From Candidatus Tepidifontimicrobium thermophilum (GTDB lineage: Bacteria > Sysuimicrobiota > Sysuimicrobiia > Sysuimicrobiales > Sysuimicrobiaceae): a DNA stretch of 42,654 nt. Position 1 is the first letter of the stretch; every line of letters starts with the position of its first letter. The notes below the pieces were generated by a model that saw nothing but the letters and a program-made list of their open reading frames with translations, was not told the DNA's origin and made no database searches. Shown here in pieces: positions 22,962 to 32,889 of this stretch. The stretch is from the NCBI GenBank assembly GCA_031296405.1, contig JAVKKH010000018.1, positions 1 through 42,654 of the forward strand. The letters run 5' to 3'. The translations under genes were made by a program, and so were the position numbers.

Positions 22962-23752
22962 CCGACGTGGCGGACTGGACCGTGGGCGAGCTGATGGTGG
23001 TGGCCGCGTCCCGGGAGATCCGGGACGGCGAGGTGGTGTTCGTGGGCATGCGTCTTCCCCTGCTGGCCTACTGCGTGGCCAAGCGGCTGCACGCGCCCCG
23101 GTCCGTGGGGGTCTTCGAGAACGGCATCGTCCGGGACGTGCCGACCCCACAGCTCCTGTACACCATGTCCGACACCCCCAACGTCGTGGGTGCGGTGTGG
23201 TGCACCCGCATGGCCAACGTCATGGGCCTGCTGCAGCGGGGGGACGTGGACGTAGGCTTTATCGGCGGCGCCCAGGTGGACCGCTTCGGGAACGTGAACA
23301 GCTCGTACGTCGGGGACCCCCACCGCCCCCAGGTGAAACTTCCGGGCAGCGGGGGCGCCGCAGACATCGCGTCCCTGGCGAAGCGCCTGGTGGTGATCCT
23401 GCCCCACGGGCGGCACCGCCTGGTCGAGCGGGTGGACTTCCGGACTTCCCCCGGCTATGGCGACGGGCCCGGGTGGCGGCAGCGGGTGGGGCTTCCCCGC
23501 GGCGGGCCCAGTGCGGTCATCACCGACCGGGCCGTCTTCCGGTTCGACCCGCAGACGTGTGAAGCGGTGCTGCACCACTGGCACCCAGGGCAGTCCCTGC
23601 AGGACGTTCTGGAGAACACCGGGTGGCCCGTGCGGGTGGCGGACGGCGCCAGCCCCACACCGGAGCCGTCCGAGGAGGAGCTGGGAGTGCTGCGGGAGTA
23701 CGACCCGGAGGGGGTGTGGACCGGGAACCGGAACCGGTCAGACCGGCCTTAG
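22958..23752 (+). CDS. Family I CoA-transferase, beta subunit (glutaconate/IpdB type)
   Basis: A 264-residue partner of the preceding gene. It follows GctB in order: ELMVVAASREIRDGEVVFVGMRLP, then Glu54 in GVFENG at the residue number of the catalytic Glu54 of Acidaminococcus GctB, then VDVGFIGGAQVDRFGNVNSS, KLPGSGGAADIAS and DVLENTGW. The glutamate forms the covalent CoA thioester in true transferases, so transferase activity is plausible; in IpdAB the same residue serves another role. The GTG overlaps the alpha stop (GTGA), fitting a 1:1 complex. The stop is 25 bases before the second binding-protein gene. Confidence 0.88.
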   Translation: MTDVADWTVGELMVVAASREIRDGEVVFVGMRLPLLAYCVAKRLHAPRSVGVFENGIVRDVPTPQLLYTMSDTPNVVGAVWCTRMANVMGLLQRGDVDVGFIGGAQVDRFGNVNSSYVGDPHRPQVKLPGSGGAADIASLAKRLVVILPHGRHRLVERVDFRTSPGYGDGPGWRQRVGLPRGGPSAVITDRAVFRFDPQTCEAVLHHWHPGQSLQDVLENTGWPVRVADGASPTPEPSEEELGVLREYDPEGVWTGNRNRSDRP

Positions 23753-23777
23753 AACCAACAACGGGGAGGTGAGGAGC

Positions 23778-25058
23778 GTGGTCGGCTGGCGTGTGGCGTT
23801 AGCGATCCCCTTGGTCGTGATGGTGGCGTTGCTGCTCGGGCCGGCGGCGGGAGGTGCGCCCGTAGAGCCCGTCGTCCTGGGCGTGCCCACCGCCCTGGGC
23901 TCCATCGAGGGCGCGGACTCCCTGCGGGCGGTCCAGCTGGCGGTGGACGAGATCAACGCCCGGGGCGGGGTCCGGGTCGGAGGGGTCCGGCGGCCGCTGC
24001 AGGTGGTCTCCATCGACACGCGGGAGCACGAGCCGGGCATCCCCATCCACGACGCCCTCGCAGCCCTGGAGAAGCTCATCACGGAGCGGCGGCCCCACGC
24101 CATCGTGGTCGGGGCCTTCCGCTCGGAGGTGCTCCTGGCGGCCATGGACGTGGTGGCCCGCTACCGGGTGCCGTACGTGGTCACCATCGCCATGACGCCT
24201 GCCTTTGAGGCGCGGATCGCCAGTGACCCTGCCAAGTACAAGTACCTGTTCCGCATGGGGCTGCAGAGCGAGTACTTCGCCGGAAACCTGGCCCGGGTCC
24301 TGGGGTTCGTCAAGTCCCGTTTCGGGCTGTCGCGGGTGCAGTTCGTGCACCAGGACGTCCTGTGGGCCAAGGGCACCGTGGGGTTCCTGGAAACGTGGGC
24401 ACGGCAGGCGGGCTGGAGTTTGGTCTCCGCGGACGCCTACCCCACGGGAGCCACCGACTTCTCCGCCAGCGTGCTCCGGGCCCGCACGGGCCGCACGCAG
24501 GTGCTGGTGCCCGTGTTCGACATGCCGCAGTCCGGCATCCTGCTCAAGCAGGTCAAAGGAGCGCGCCTGCCCGCGTTGGTCCTGGGGTTCATCAGCCCCG
24601 CGGTCCCCGCGGACGCGTGGCAGACCTTCGAGGGCGCGGTGGACGGGATGGTGCAGTTCGTGGCCGAGCCCGGGCCCATCGCCATCCGGGCGCTGCCCAA
24701 GTCCGTCCACTTCAACCGCGCCTACGGGGAGAAGTACGGGGAAGCGGCACGGCTCAAGCTCAGCGGCCACGGCCCCGGTCCCTCCTACGACGCGGTGTAC
24801 GTGGTGGCCGCGGCCATGGAGCGGGCGGGTACCCTGGACCCGGACCGGGTGGCGGAGGAGATCCGGAAGACGGATATGGAAGGCGCCATCGGCCGGATCC
24901 GCTTCAACGACCGGCACCAGGTGGTCTACGGCGGCCTGCCCACGCAGACCGCCATCAGCCTGGCGTTCCAGTGGCGCGCGCCCGGCCGGCGGGTGGTGGT
25001 GTTCCCGGAGATGGCCGCGGAGGACGAGATCCGGCTGCCCGCGGAGATCGCACGCTAG
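23778..25058 (+). CDS. livK: Liv-type ABC transporter, substrate-binding protein (2)
   Basis: A 426-residue exported binding protein. The signal peptide is about 27 residues (GWRVALAIPLVVMVALLLGPAAG, cut near GGAPV), without a lipobox. The mature chain starts with VVLGVPTALGSIEG and keeps the type I binding-protein layout: VQLAVDEINARGGV, then VVGAFRSEVLLAAMDV and GHGPGPSYDAVYVVAAAMERAG near the end. It differs strongly from the first copy at 17535-18731, so the two importers probably take different acids. The GTG at 23778 follows GAGGAG. It starts the K-H-M-G-F block. Confidence 0.87.
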   Translation: MVGWRVALAIPLVVMVALLLGPAAGGAPVEPVVLGVPTALGSIEGADSLRAVQLAVDEINARGGVRVGGVRRPLQVVSIDTREHEPGIPIHDALAALEKLITERRPHAIVVGAFRSEVLLAAMDVVARYRVPYVVTIAMTPAFEARIASDPAKYKYLFRMGLQSEYFAGNLARVLGFVKSRFGLSRVQFVHQDVLWAKGTVGFLETWARQAGWSLVSADAYPTGATDFSASVLRARTGRTQVLVPVFDMPQSGILLKQVKGARLPALVLGFISPAVPADAWQTFEGAVDGMVQFVAEPGPIAIRALPKSVHFNRAYGEKYGEAARLKLSGHGPGPSYDAVYVVAAAMERAGTLDPDRVAEEIRKTDMEGAIGRIRFNDRHQVVYGGLPTQTAISLAFQWRAPGRRVVVFPEMAAEDEIRLPAEIAR

Positions 25059-25085
25059 CCCGGCGCGGGAAAGCCTCGCGCGGGG

Positions 25086-25964
25086 ATGCCCGAGCTCCTG
25101 ACGGTCCTGGTGTACGGGCTGGTGCAGGCCGCCGTGCTGCTGCTGGTGGCCCTGGGGTTTAGTGTGACCTTCGGGCTGTCGGGCATCCCCAACTTCTCCC
25201 ACGGCGGGGTCTACATCCTGTCCGGATTTGTGTGCTGGTTTTCGCTGCGGAAGCTGGGCTGGCCGTACCCGCTGGCGGTGGCCGCCAGCGTGGCGGTGGC
25301 GGCCACAGTAGGCCTGCTGGTCTACGCCGCTGTGATCCGGCCCGTACGCCGGCTGGTCCTGGCGGAGGTCATCGCCACCTTCGCGGTGGGGGTGGCCATG
25401 CTGGAGCTGTTCCGCTGGATGGGGCTGGTGACCTACGAGTTCAACCTGCCCGCGGTGGTGGCGGGCTCCGTGGCTCTGGGAGACGTGGTGGTGGACGCGC
25501 ACCGCCTGGTGGTGGTGGCCAGCGCGGCGGGACTCGGGCTCGCCCTGTGGTGGTTCGGCCGCGCCACCCGCACCGGCCTGGCCCTGCGGGCCATGGCGCA
25601 GGAGGAGTACACCGCGCTCAGCCTGGGCATCCGGGAAGACCGCATGGCAGCTTTGAGCGTGGTCCTCGGCAGCGCCCTGGCCGCGGTGGCGGCGGTCCTG
25701 GTGCTCCCCCTGGGTCTGATCTCCATCAACCTGGGCTACGACGCCATGCTGGTGGCCCTCGCGGTCACCGTGACGGGCGGTACAGAGCGCACCGCGGGGC
25801 TGGTACTGGCCGCGCTGCTGCTGGGCCTGTCGACGGTGGTGGCCGGCGTTCTGATCGGGCCCCACTGGAGCGAGGTGGTGTACCTGGCTGCCATCGTGGC
25901 GGTGCTGGCGGTGCGTCCGTCAGGGATCCTCGGCCGGCTGAAGGAGCTGGAGGAGCGGGTTTGA
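25086..25964 (+). CDS. livH: Liv-type ABC permease LivH (2)
   Basis: A 292-residue permease with about eight membrane helices. The family motif is FGLSGIPNFSHGGVYILSGF and the ATPase-contact loop LRAMAQEEYTALSLGIREDR, both closer to typical LivH than the first copy. It ends with LAVRPSGILG. ATG start, 27 bases after the binding-protein stop. The stop overlaps the TTG start of the second permease (TTGA). Confidence 0.9.
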   Translation: MPELLTVLVYGLVQAAVLLLVALGFSVTFGLSGIPNFSHGGVYILSGFVCWFSLRKLGWPYPLAVAASVAVAATVGLLVYAAVIRPVRRLVLAEVIATFAVGVAMLELFRWMGLVTYEFNLPAVVAGSVALGDVVVDAHRLVVVASAAGLGLALWWFGRATRTGLALRAMAQEEYTALSLGIREDRMAALSVVLGSALAAVAAVLVLPLGLISINLGYDAMLVALAVTVTGGTERTAGLVLAALLLGLSTVVAGVLIGPHWSEVVYLAAIVAVLAVRPSGILGRLKELEERV

Positions 25965-26980
25965 AGGCACCTGTGGCCTACCGCCGGGAGCGGCTGGACC
26001 GTGGCATCAAGGTCCGGTCTGACGACATCTTCGCGCTGGCGGGCTGGCCCGAGATCCTCTACCTGGCCGGGCCGCGGGTGGCCGCGGCCGGGTTCCTGCT
26101 GGTCTTTCCCCTCCTCCGGAACTGGACCGGCGACTACTGGCAGACGGTGTTCCTGGTGGCAGTTTCCATGATGCTGGCCGCGGTGAGCTGGGCCTTCCTG
26201 GAAAACGTGGGGTTGGTCTCCCTGGGCCACAGCCTGTTCTTCGGAGCGGGCGGGTACCTGACGGCCATCGCGGTCCTGGACCTGGGCCTGCCCCCGCTGC
26301 TGGCGGTGCTCCTGGGCACCGTGGGGGCTGCGGCGGGCTGCGCGGTGCTGCTGGCCCCGGTGCTGCGGCTGCGCGGGGTGTACTTCAGCCTCGTGACGTT
26401 CGCGCTGCCCCTGCTGTTCGCCCGGGTCATCGAGGCCACGAAGGTCCTGGGAGGGACCGAAGGGCTGGCCGGGATCCCCGGCTTGGGTTCCCTGGAGGTG
26501 CGCCAGTACCTGCTGGTGGTCGGGCTGTTGAGCGCCACCTTCGGGCTGCAGAGGCTGCTGGACAGCGACTACGGGCTCGTCCTGCACGCCATCCGCGACA
26601 ACGACCTGAGCGTGCGGGCTTCCGGGATCCCCGTAGGGTGGTGGAAGTTCGGTGCCGTACTGGTGGGGGTGTTGCCTGCGGCCCTGGCCGGCGCGGTGCT
26701 GGCCACCCACTACCACGTGGTGGGCATGTCCGCCTTCGCCCTGGACTACTCGGTGCTGCCCCTGACCGCGGCGGTGCTGGGCGGTTCCGGAGCCATGGCG
26801 GGTGCCGCGGTGGGCGCGGCCCTGCTGGTGCCCTTTTCGGAGCTGCTGCGGGCCTTCGGGACCCTGCGGGTGGTGGCCTACTGCGCGGTGCTGGTCCTGG
26901 TCCTGGTCAGCGTGCCGGAGGGTCTATTCAGCGTGGTGCGCAGGCGTTACCACCAGTTCGAGCGCTGGGTCCCCCTGTAG
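25961..26980 (+). CDS. livM: Liv-type ABC permease LivM (2)
   Basis: A 339-residue membrane protein. After an unusually long polar N-terminal tail of about 45 residues come about nine helices with the LivM hallmarks: NVGLVSLGHSLFFGAGGY, LRLRGVYFSLVTFAL, GGTEGLAGIP and the ATPase loop LHAIRDNDLSVRASGIPVGWWK. The only start that overlaps the upstream gene is TTG at 25961; a GTG 12 bases on is possible. It pairs with the LivH just before. Confidence 0.88.
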   Translation: MKAPVAYRRERLDRGIKVRSDDIFALAGWPEILYLAGPRVAAAGFLLVFPLLRNWTGDYWQTVFLVAVSMMLAAVSWAFLENVGLVSLGHSLFFGAGGYLTAIAVLDLGLPPLLAVLLGTVGAAAGCAVLLAPVLRLRGVYFSLVTFALPLLFARVIEATKVLGGTEGLAGIPGLGSLEVRQYLLVVGLLSATFGLQRLLDSDYGLVLHAIRDNDLSVRASGIPVGWWKFGAVLVGVLPAALAGAVLATHYHVVGMSAFALDYSVLPLTAAVLGGSGAMAGAAVGAALLVPFSELLRAFGTLRVVAYCAVLVLVLVSVPEGLFSVVRRRYHQFERWVPL

Positions 26981-26987
26981 GTGTGCC

Positions 26988-27746
26988 GTGGAGTCCCTTC
27001 TCGTGGTGGACCGGTTGGGCAAGCAGTTCGGCGGCGTCCGCGCGCTGGACGGGGTGAGCCTCGAGGTGCGGCCGGGGGAGGCGGTGGGCATCATCGGGCC
27101 CAACGGCTCCGGCAAGACCACCCTGGTGAACCTCATCACGGGCTTCGTGCGGCCCGACAGCGGTCGGGTGGTCTTCCGGGGCGTGGACATCACGCGGACC
27201 TCCGTGGAGGCCCGGGTGCGGATGGGGATCGCGCGTAGCTTCCAGACCCCCAGGCCCTTCTACCGGCTGCCGGCCTTCCGCAACGTGATCATCCCCCTGT
27301 GTTCCCGGCGGGCACGGGAGCGCCTGGGGTCGGGGTTCGGACGGCGGGAGGAGGTGGCGCTGGACCTCCTGGAGGAAGTGGGGTTCGAGCGGGACGCCGC
27401 GGCGGTCACCAAGCCCGCCTCCGAGCTCCCCCACGGCTACCTGAAGCGTCTGGAGCTGGCCCGTTGCCTGGCCCTGGACCCCCAGCTGCTGCTGCTGGAC
27501 GAGCTGTTCTCGGGCATGAGCCCCGCGGAGACCGCGAGCCTCATCCCCCTGCTGCTGCGCCTGGTGGAGGAGGGCCGGTCTTTGGTCCTGGTAGAGCACC
27601 GGCTCGCGGAGCTTTTCCAGGTGGTCGGGCGGGTGGTGGTGCTGGACTTCGGGCGGAAGATCGCGGAGGGACACCCCGCGGACGTGATGGCGCGGGAGGA
27701 GGTCCGCAGGGCGTACCTGGGTGGGGAGGTGTCCGCGTCTGCTTGA
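26988..27746 (+). CDS. livG: Liv-type ABC transporter ATPase LivG (2)
   Basis: A 252-residue ATPase with Walker A GPNGSGKT (37-44), the LivG-type signature LPHGYLKR in the signature place, Walker B QLLLLDELFSGMSP and the switch His in VEHRLAE. IARSFQTPRPF is a LivG hallmark at the Q-loop. The start is a GTG 7 bases after livM. Its 3' end overlaps the livF frame by 26 bases if the first GTG of livF is used. The signature is nearer to normal than in the first LivG (LNTQEKR). Confidence 0.9.
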   Translation: MESLLVVDRLGKQFGGVRALDGVSLEVRPGEAVGIIGPNGSGKTTLVNLITGFVRPDSGRVVFRGVDITRTSVEARVRMGIARSFQTPRPFYRLPAFRNVIIPLCSRRARERLGSGFGRREEVALDLLEEVGFERDAAAVTKPASELPHGYLKRLELARCLALDPQLLLLDELFSGMSPAETASLIPLLLRLVEEGRSLVLVEHRLAELFQVVGRVVVLDFGRKIAEGHPADVMAREEVRRAYLGGEVSASA

Positions 27747-28509
27747 GGTGGACCGCCTCGTGGTGTTCTACGAGAACGCCCTGGCGCTCAACGAGGTCAG
27801 CGTGCAGCTGAACCCGGCGGAGGTGGTAGGGGTTTTCGGGTCCAACGGGGCCGGCAAGACCACCCTGCTGAACACCGTGGCCGGGCTCACGTTGGTCTAC
27901 GCGCGGCGGGAGGCCCGGCGCGGAGGGGTCCGGGTCACCGTGGCCGGACAGGTCCGCCTGGAAGGGCAGGACGTCACAGCTTGGGACGTGCCCGAGCGGG
28001 TACGGAGGGGACTCGTGCTCTGCCGGGAGCGGCACGCGGTGTTCCGGGATCTCACGGTCTCCGAGAACCTGCGCCTGGGCGGCTATCTCCGCTCGCGCGC
28101 GGAGGTGGAGGAGAGTGTGGCGTTCGCCTGCGAGCTCATGCCGCCCCTGCGCCGGCTGTGGCGCAAGCCCGCGGGCATGCTCAGCGGGGGCGAGCAGCAG
28201 ATGGTGGCCATCGGGATGGCCCTCGCAGCCCGGCCGCGGTGGCTGCTGCTGGACGAACCCCTGCTGGGGCTGAGCCCCGCCCTGCAGGCGGAGATCGTGC
28301 GGGTGGTGGGCGAGATCCGCCGCCACGGGGTCGCGGTCCTGGTGGCCGAGCAGTACGCGCGGGCGGTGCTGCCGGTGGTGGACCGCGGGTACGTGGTCGA
28401 GAGCGGGGCCCTGGTCCTGAGCGGCACCCGGTCCGAGCTGGCCTCCCAGGCGGAGGTGCAGGCGGCCTACTTCGGAGGGAGCTGGGCTTCCCCACGCACG
28501 CACCCATGA
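27721..28509 (+). CDS. livF: Liv-type ABC transporter ATPase LivF (2)
   Basis: An ATPase of about 262 residues. Walker A is GSNGAGKTT, the signature LSGGEQQM is intact, Walker B is WLLLDEPLLGLSP and the switch region VAEQYAR. CRERHAVFRDLTVSENL is the LivF hallmark. An insertion of about 20 residues (YARREARRGGVRVTVAG) after Walker A makes it longer than usual. The start is uncertain: GTG at 27721 overlaps livG, while a GTG at 27748 is also in frame and follows GGGGAGG at a long distance. The stop overlaps the acyl-CoA ligase ATG (ATGA). Confidence 0.88.
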   Translation: MGRCPRLLEVDRLVVFYENALALNEVSVQLNPAEVVGVFGSNGAGKTTLLNTVAGLTLVYARREARRGGVRVTVAGQVRLEGQDVTAWDVPERVRRGLVLCRERHAVFRDLTVSENLRLGGYLRSRAEVEESVAFACELMPPLRRLWRKPAGMLSGGEQQMVAIGMALAARPRWLLLDEPLLGLSPALQAEIVRVVGEIRRHGVAVLVAEQYARAVLPVVDRGYVVESGALVLSGTRSELASQAEVQAAYFGGSWASPRTHP

Positions 28510-30245
28510 GCTTTTCTGTCCTGGACGACGCTTTCCGCAAGGCCGCAGCCGACGCCCGGGGACGTGTGGCCCTGGTCTACCTGGGGCAGGGCTACACCTT
28601 CGGGGACCTGGAAGAGCTGGTGGAGCGGACGAGTCGGGGTCTGGTCCGGTTGGGCGTGGCCGAGGGCGAGCGCGTGGTGCTGTACCTTCCCCACTGCCCG
28701 CAGTGGCTGGTGGTCTGGCTGGCGCTGCAGCGCCTGGGAGCCGTGGCGGTCCCGGCCTCGCACCAGTACGCGGCCCAGGACGTGGCCTACATCGTCGCGG
28801 ACGCGGGCGCGGGGGTGCTGGTGTGCTCGGACACGCTGTTCGGCTACGCAGCGCGGGTGCACCAGCAGGTGCCCCTGCGGGCGCTGGTGGTGACCGGCCT
28901 GGGCGACCTTTTGCCCTGGTGGAAGCGGGCCTTGGGCAGGAGCCTGGACCGTCTTCCCACGGGCCGGGTCAGACGTCTGCCAGAGGTGTGCACCTTCCGC
29001 GAGGTCCTTTCAGGTGTGCCCCGGCTCCCCGCAGGCCCTCCTGACGGTTCAGGCGCTCCGGAAGCCGGGCTGTGCGAGCTGCTGTACACCGGCGGCACCC
29101 TCGGACACCCGAAAGGGGTGCCCATCTCGCAGCACGCGCTGTTGGACAGCGTGCGGGTGCAGCGGGAAGCCAGCCTGGACGTGGTCCCGCGCGGGTCCGA
29201 CGTGGTGGTCCAGGGAGCCCCGCTGTACCACATCCTGGGTCAGGCCATGGCTCTGGGTGCCCTGCTGTCCGGGGAGACGGTCCTGCTGCTCCCCCGGGTG
29301 AACTGGGACGCCCTGTTCCACCACGTCCAGCGGTACCGCGCCACCACCCTCTTCGGGACGCCTGCCCTGTTCCGGACCCTGCTGGAGCACGACCGGGCGG
29401 ACCTGTACGACCTTTCGTCCCTGCGCTACTGCTTCTCCGCCGGAGACGCCCTGCCCGTGGAGGTCGCCCGGCGGTGGAAGGCCAGGTTCGGCCAGCAGAT
29501 CTACCAGGGCTACGGCGCCACGGAGGCGTGCGGGGCCATCTCCCTGACCCCTGCGGGCCACGAGTTCCCGGAGGGGACCGTGGGGCGGGTGGCGCGGTCG
29601 CGGGAGATCCTGCTGGTGGATCCCCAGACCCTCGAGCCCGTAGGCCCCGGGCAGCCAGGAGAGCTGTGGGTGTGGGGTCCCCACCTGCCCACCCGGTACT
29701 GGAACAAGCCGGAGGAGAGCCGCCAGGCGTTTGTGGAGCGCGGGGGACGGGTGTGGTACCGGACCGGAGACATCCTGCGGCTGGACCCGGACGGCTGGCT
29801 GTTTTTCGTGGACCGCTCCGCGGACCTCATCAAGAAGCGCGGCTACCGGGTGGCGGCGGCCCGGGTGGAGTCGGTCCTGCAGGAGCACCCCGCGGTGGTG
29901 GCCGCCTGCGTGGTGGGGGTGCCCGACGACGAGGTGGGCGAGCGGGTGAAAGCCTTCGTGGTCCTGAAAGAAGGAACGCGGGGGGTTTCCGCCTACGAAC
30001 TGACCCGCTGGTGCCGGGAGCGGCTGGCTCCCTACGAGGTCCCGGACTACGTGGAGTTCCGCGACATGCTGCCGAAGTCGCGGGTGGGAAAGCTCCTCCG
30101 GCGGGAGCTGCGGGAAGAAGAGCGGCGCAAGCGGGCTCCCTCCGGAGGCGCGGGAGCGACCCTGACCCGGGCCGGCGGCAGCCCTGCGTCCGCGGCGGCC
30201 CTGGGACGGGCCACGGTGGACCGCGCTCCGCTTGACAGCCCGTAG
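28506..30245 (+). CDS. AMP-forming acyl-CoA ligase (3), fatty-acyl/alicyclic acid type
   Basis: A 579-residue ligase. The phosphate loop is YTGGTLGHPKGVP, the adenine motif YQGYGATEACG, the hinge VDRSADLIKKRG and the catalytic lysine lies in PKSRVGKLLRREL. It belongs with long-chain or cyclohexanecarboxylate-like acyl-CoA ligases, not with the benzoate type. An insertion around residues 115-180 (LLPWWKRALGR ... PEVCTF) is common in such ligases. The last 40 residues are a low-complexity Ala/Gly/Arg tail. Translationally coupled to livF of the second importer, it probably activates what that importer brings in. The 3' end carries the -35 of the first rRNA promoter. Confidence 0.87.
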   Translation: MSFSVLDDAFRKAAADARGRVALVYLGQGYTFGDLEELVERTSRGLVRLGVAEGERVVLYLPHCPQWLVVWLALQRLGAVAVPASHQYAAQDVAYIVADAGAGVLVCSDTLFGYAARVHQQVPLRALVVTGLGDLLPWWKRALGRSLDRLPTGRVRRLPEVCTFREVLSGVPRLPAGPPDGSGAPEAGLCELLYTGGTLGHPKGVPISQHALLDSVRVQREASLDVVPRGSDVVVQGAPLYHILGQAMALGALLSGETVLLLPRVNWDALFHHVQRYRATTLFGTPALFRTLLEHDRADLYDLSSLRYCFSAGDALPVEVARRWKARFGQQIYQGYGATEACGAISLTPAGHEFPEGTVGRVARSREILLVDPQTLEPVGPGQPGELWVWGPHLPTRYWNKPEESRQAFVERGGRVWYRTGDILRLDPDGWLFFVDRSADLIKKRGYRVAAARVESVLQEHPAVVAACVVGVPDDEVGERVKAFVVLKEGTRGVSAYELTRWCRERLAPYEVPDYVEFRDMLPKSRVGKLLRRELREEERRKRAPSGGAGATLTRAGGSPASAAALGRATVDRAPLDSP

Positions 30246-30259
30246 GCGGCTGGTAGGAT
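30232..30259 (+). promoter_or_regulatory. rRNA promoter P1
   Basis: A perfect -35 TTGACA (30232-30237) and -10 TAGGAT (30254-30259), 16 bases apart. The -35 is inside the last codons of the acyl-CoA ligase gene, whose TAG (30243-30245) falls in the spacer. Confidence 0.7.
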
Positions 30260-30371
30260 ACGGATGGCTGCCCGGCGGGGCGCTGCGGACCGGGCGGCTT
30301 TCCCGAGTCCCCCGGCGGGCAGGAACCTGGTCTGGCGCGGGCTCGGGCGCGCGGGGTCGGTCGCCCGTCCG

Positions 30372-30400
30372 TTGACAGACCGGATACCGCGTGGTAGTCT
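30372..30400 (+). promoter_or_regulatory. rRNA promoter P2
   Basis: A perfect -35 TTGACA (30372-30377) and -10 TAGTCT (30395-30400) with the ideal 17-base spacer, 140 bases after P1. A tandem pair is typical of rRNA operons. A transcript would start near 30407, just before the left arm of the 16S processing stem. Confidence 0.75.
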
Positions 30401-30427
30401 AAGCTTCCGCCGGTAACAGACCGGCGC

Positions 30428-30466
30428 GGACCTTGAAAACCGGATCGTGGCAGGAACGACGCGGCC
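30428..30466 (+). other. Left arm of the pre-16S processing stem
   Basis: CGTGGCAGGAACG (30446-30458) is exactly complementary to CGTTCCTGCCACG (32139-32151) after the 16S gene, and GGACC (30428-30432) to GGTCC (32162-32166); the bases between pair imperfectly. In bacteria such leader-trailer stems are cut by RNase III to release 16S. The arm also contains CCTTGAAAACCGGAT (30431-30445), nearly repeated in the 16S-23S spacer. Confidence 0.75.
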
Positions 30467-30524
30467 GGAACAGAAATCCCCCGGGTCGGACTTCCGGCCC
30501 GAGGTGAGTCAGGGATTGAACTTT

Positions 30525-32087
<1,563 letters not shown>

Positions 32088-32166
32088 TAAGGAGCTCCGC
32101 GGTCCGGACCCCTCCGGGTCTGGACCGCAGGTCGCGGCCGTTCCTGCCACGCTCGGTTTTAGGTCC

Positions 32167-32200
32167 CCGCGGAGGAGGCGAACGTTCGCCTCCTCCGCGG
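32167..32200. repeat. Perfect 34-base palindrome in the spacer
   Basis: CCGCGGAGGAGGCGAAC is followed directly by its exact reverse complement, GTTCGCCTCCTCCGCGG, with no loop base between the halves. In RNA it would form a hairpin with a small forced loop. It lies between the 16S and 23S processing stems, so it could help separate the two precursors; that is inference. Confidence 0.85.
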
Positions 32201-32284
32201 CGTGATACCACCCCGCACGAGACGCGGGGGGCGAACCTTGACAACCGCATAGCGAGAGCCAGACGCAAGGGCCAAGACCAACGA

Positions 32285-32303
32285 AGCTCCTTCCAGCTGC
32301 TCC
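32285..32303 (+). other. Left arm of the pre-23S processing stem
   Basis: AGCTCCTTCCAGCTGCTCC pairs with GGAGCAGCTGAAAGGAGCT at 36825-36843, after the 23S gene, with one mismatch. Together they would bracket 23S as a substrate for RNase III-type processing. Confidence 0.75.
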
Positions 32304-32492
32304 TGAGGGGGAACCCGTCAAGCGAGGATGGGCGCACGGTGGATGCCTTGGCGTCAGGAGCCGACGAAGGACGCTGCCGGCGGCGAAAGGTCCGGGGAGC
32401 TGCCGAGCAAGCTGCGATCCGGACGTCTCCGAATGGGGAAACCCGGCGGGGGTCATGCCCCGTCACCCACCGCGGAATCCATAGGCGGTGCG

Positions 32493-32533
<41 letters not shown>

Positions 32534-32858
32534 AAAGAAATCAACCGAGATTCCCTGAGTAGTGGCGAGCGAAAGGGGAGGTAGCCCAAACCCCGCGGGT
32601 GCCAAGCCCGCAGGCGTTGCCCGCGGGGGGTTGTGGGACGCGGTCGGACCGGGCTGCGGACCGGTCGGGAAGTTACCAATCCCCTCTCTAGGCGAACCGC
32701 CCTGGAACGGCGGGCCAAAGAGGGTGACAGCCCCGTAGCCGAAAGGGAGGGGACTTCCTGGGCCGCGCTCCCGAGTACCACGGGACACGTGGAACCCCGT
32801 GGGAAGCCGGGGGGACCACCCTCCAAGGCTAAATACTCCTGACGACCGATAGCGCACG

Positions 32859-32889
<31 letters not shown>

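Larger units (their letters stand above)
32088..32316 (+). other. 16S-23S spacer without tRNA
   Basis: About 229 bases. I find no tRNA-like T-loop or acceptor stem, unlike many rRNA operons that carry tRNA-Ile and tRNA-Ala. The spacer holds a hairpin GCGGTCCGGACCC / GGGTCTGGACCGC (32099-32128), the right arm of the 16S stem (32139-32166), a perfect 34-base palindrome (32167-32200), the motif CCTTGACAACCGCAT (32236-32250) and the left arm of the 23S stem (32285-32303). Confidence 0.8.

Noticed and set aside
23725..23752. ACCGGTCAGACCGG-like stretch at the end of the CoA-transferase beta gene as an operator
   Set aside because: It is within coding sequence, lacks the TTGACC arms and is most likely due to Arg/Asn codons in a GC-rich tail.
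32088..32316. tRNA gene in the 16S-23S spacer
   Set aside because: I looked for a T-loop, an anticodon arm and a CCA-side acceptor stem; the structure there is explained by processing stems and the palindrome.
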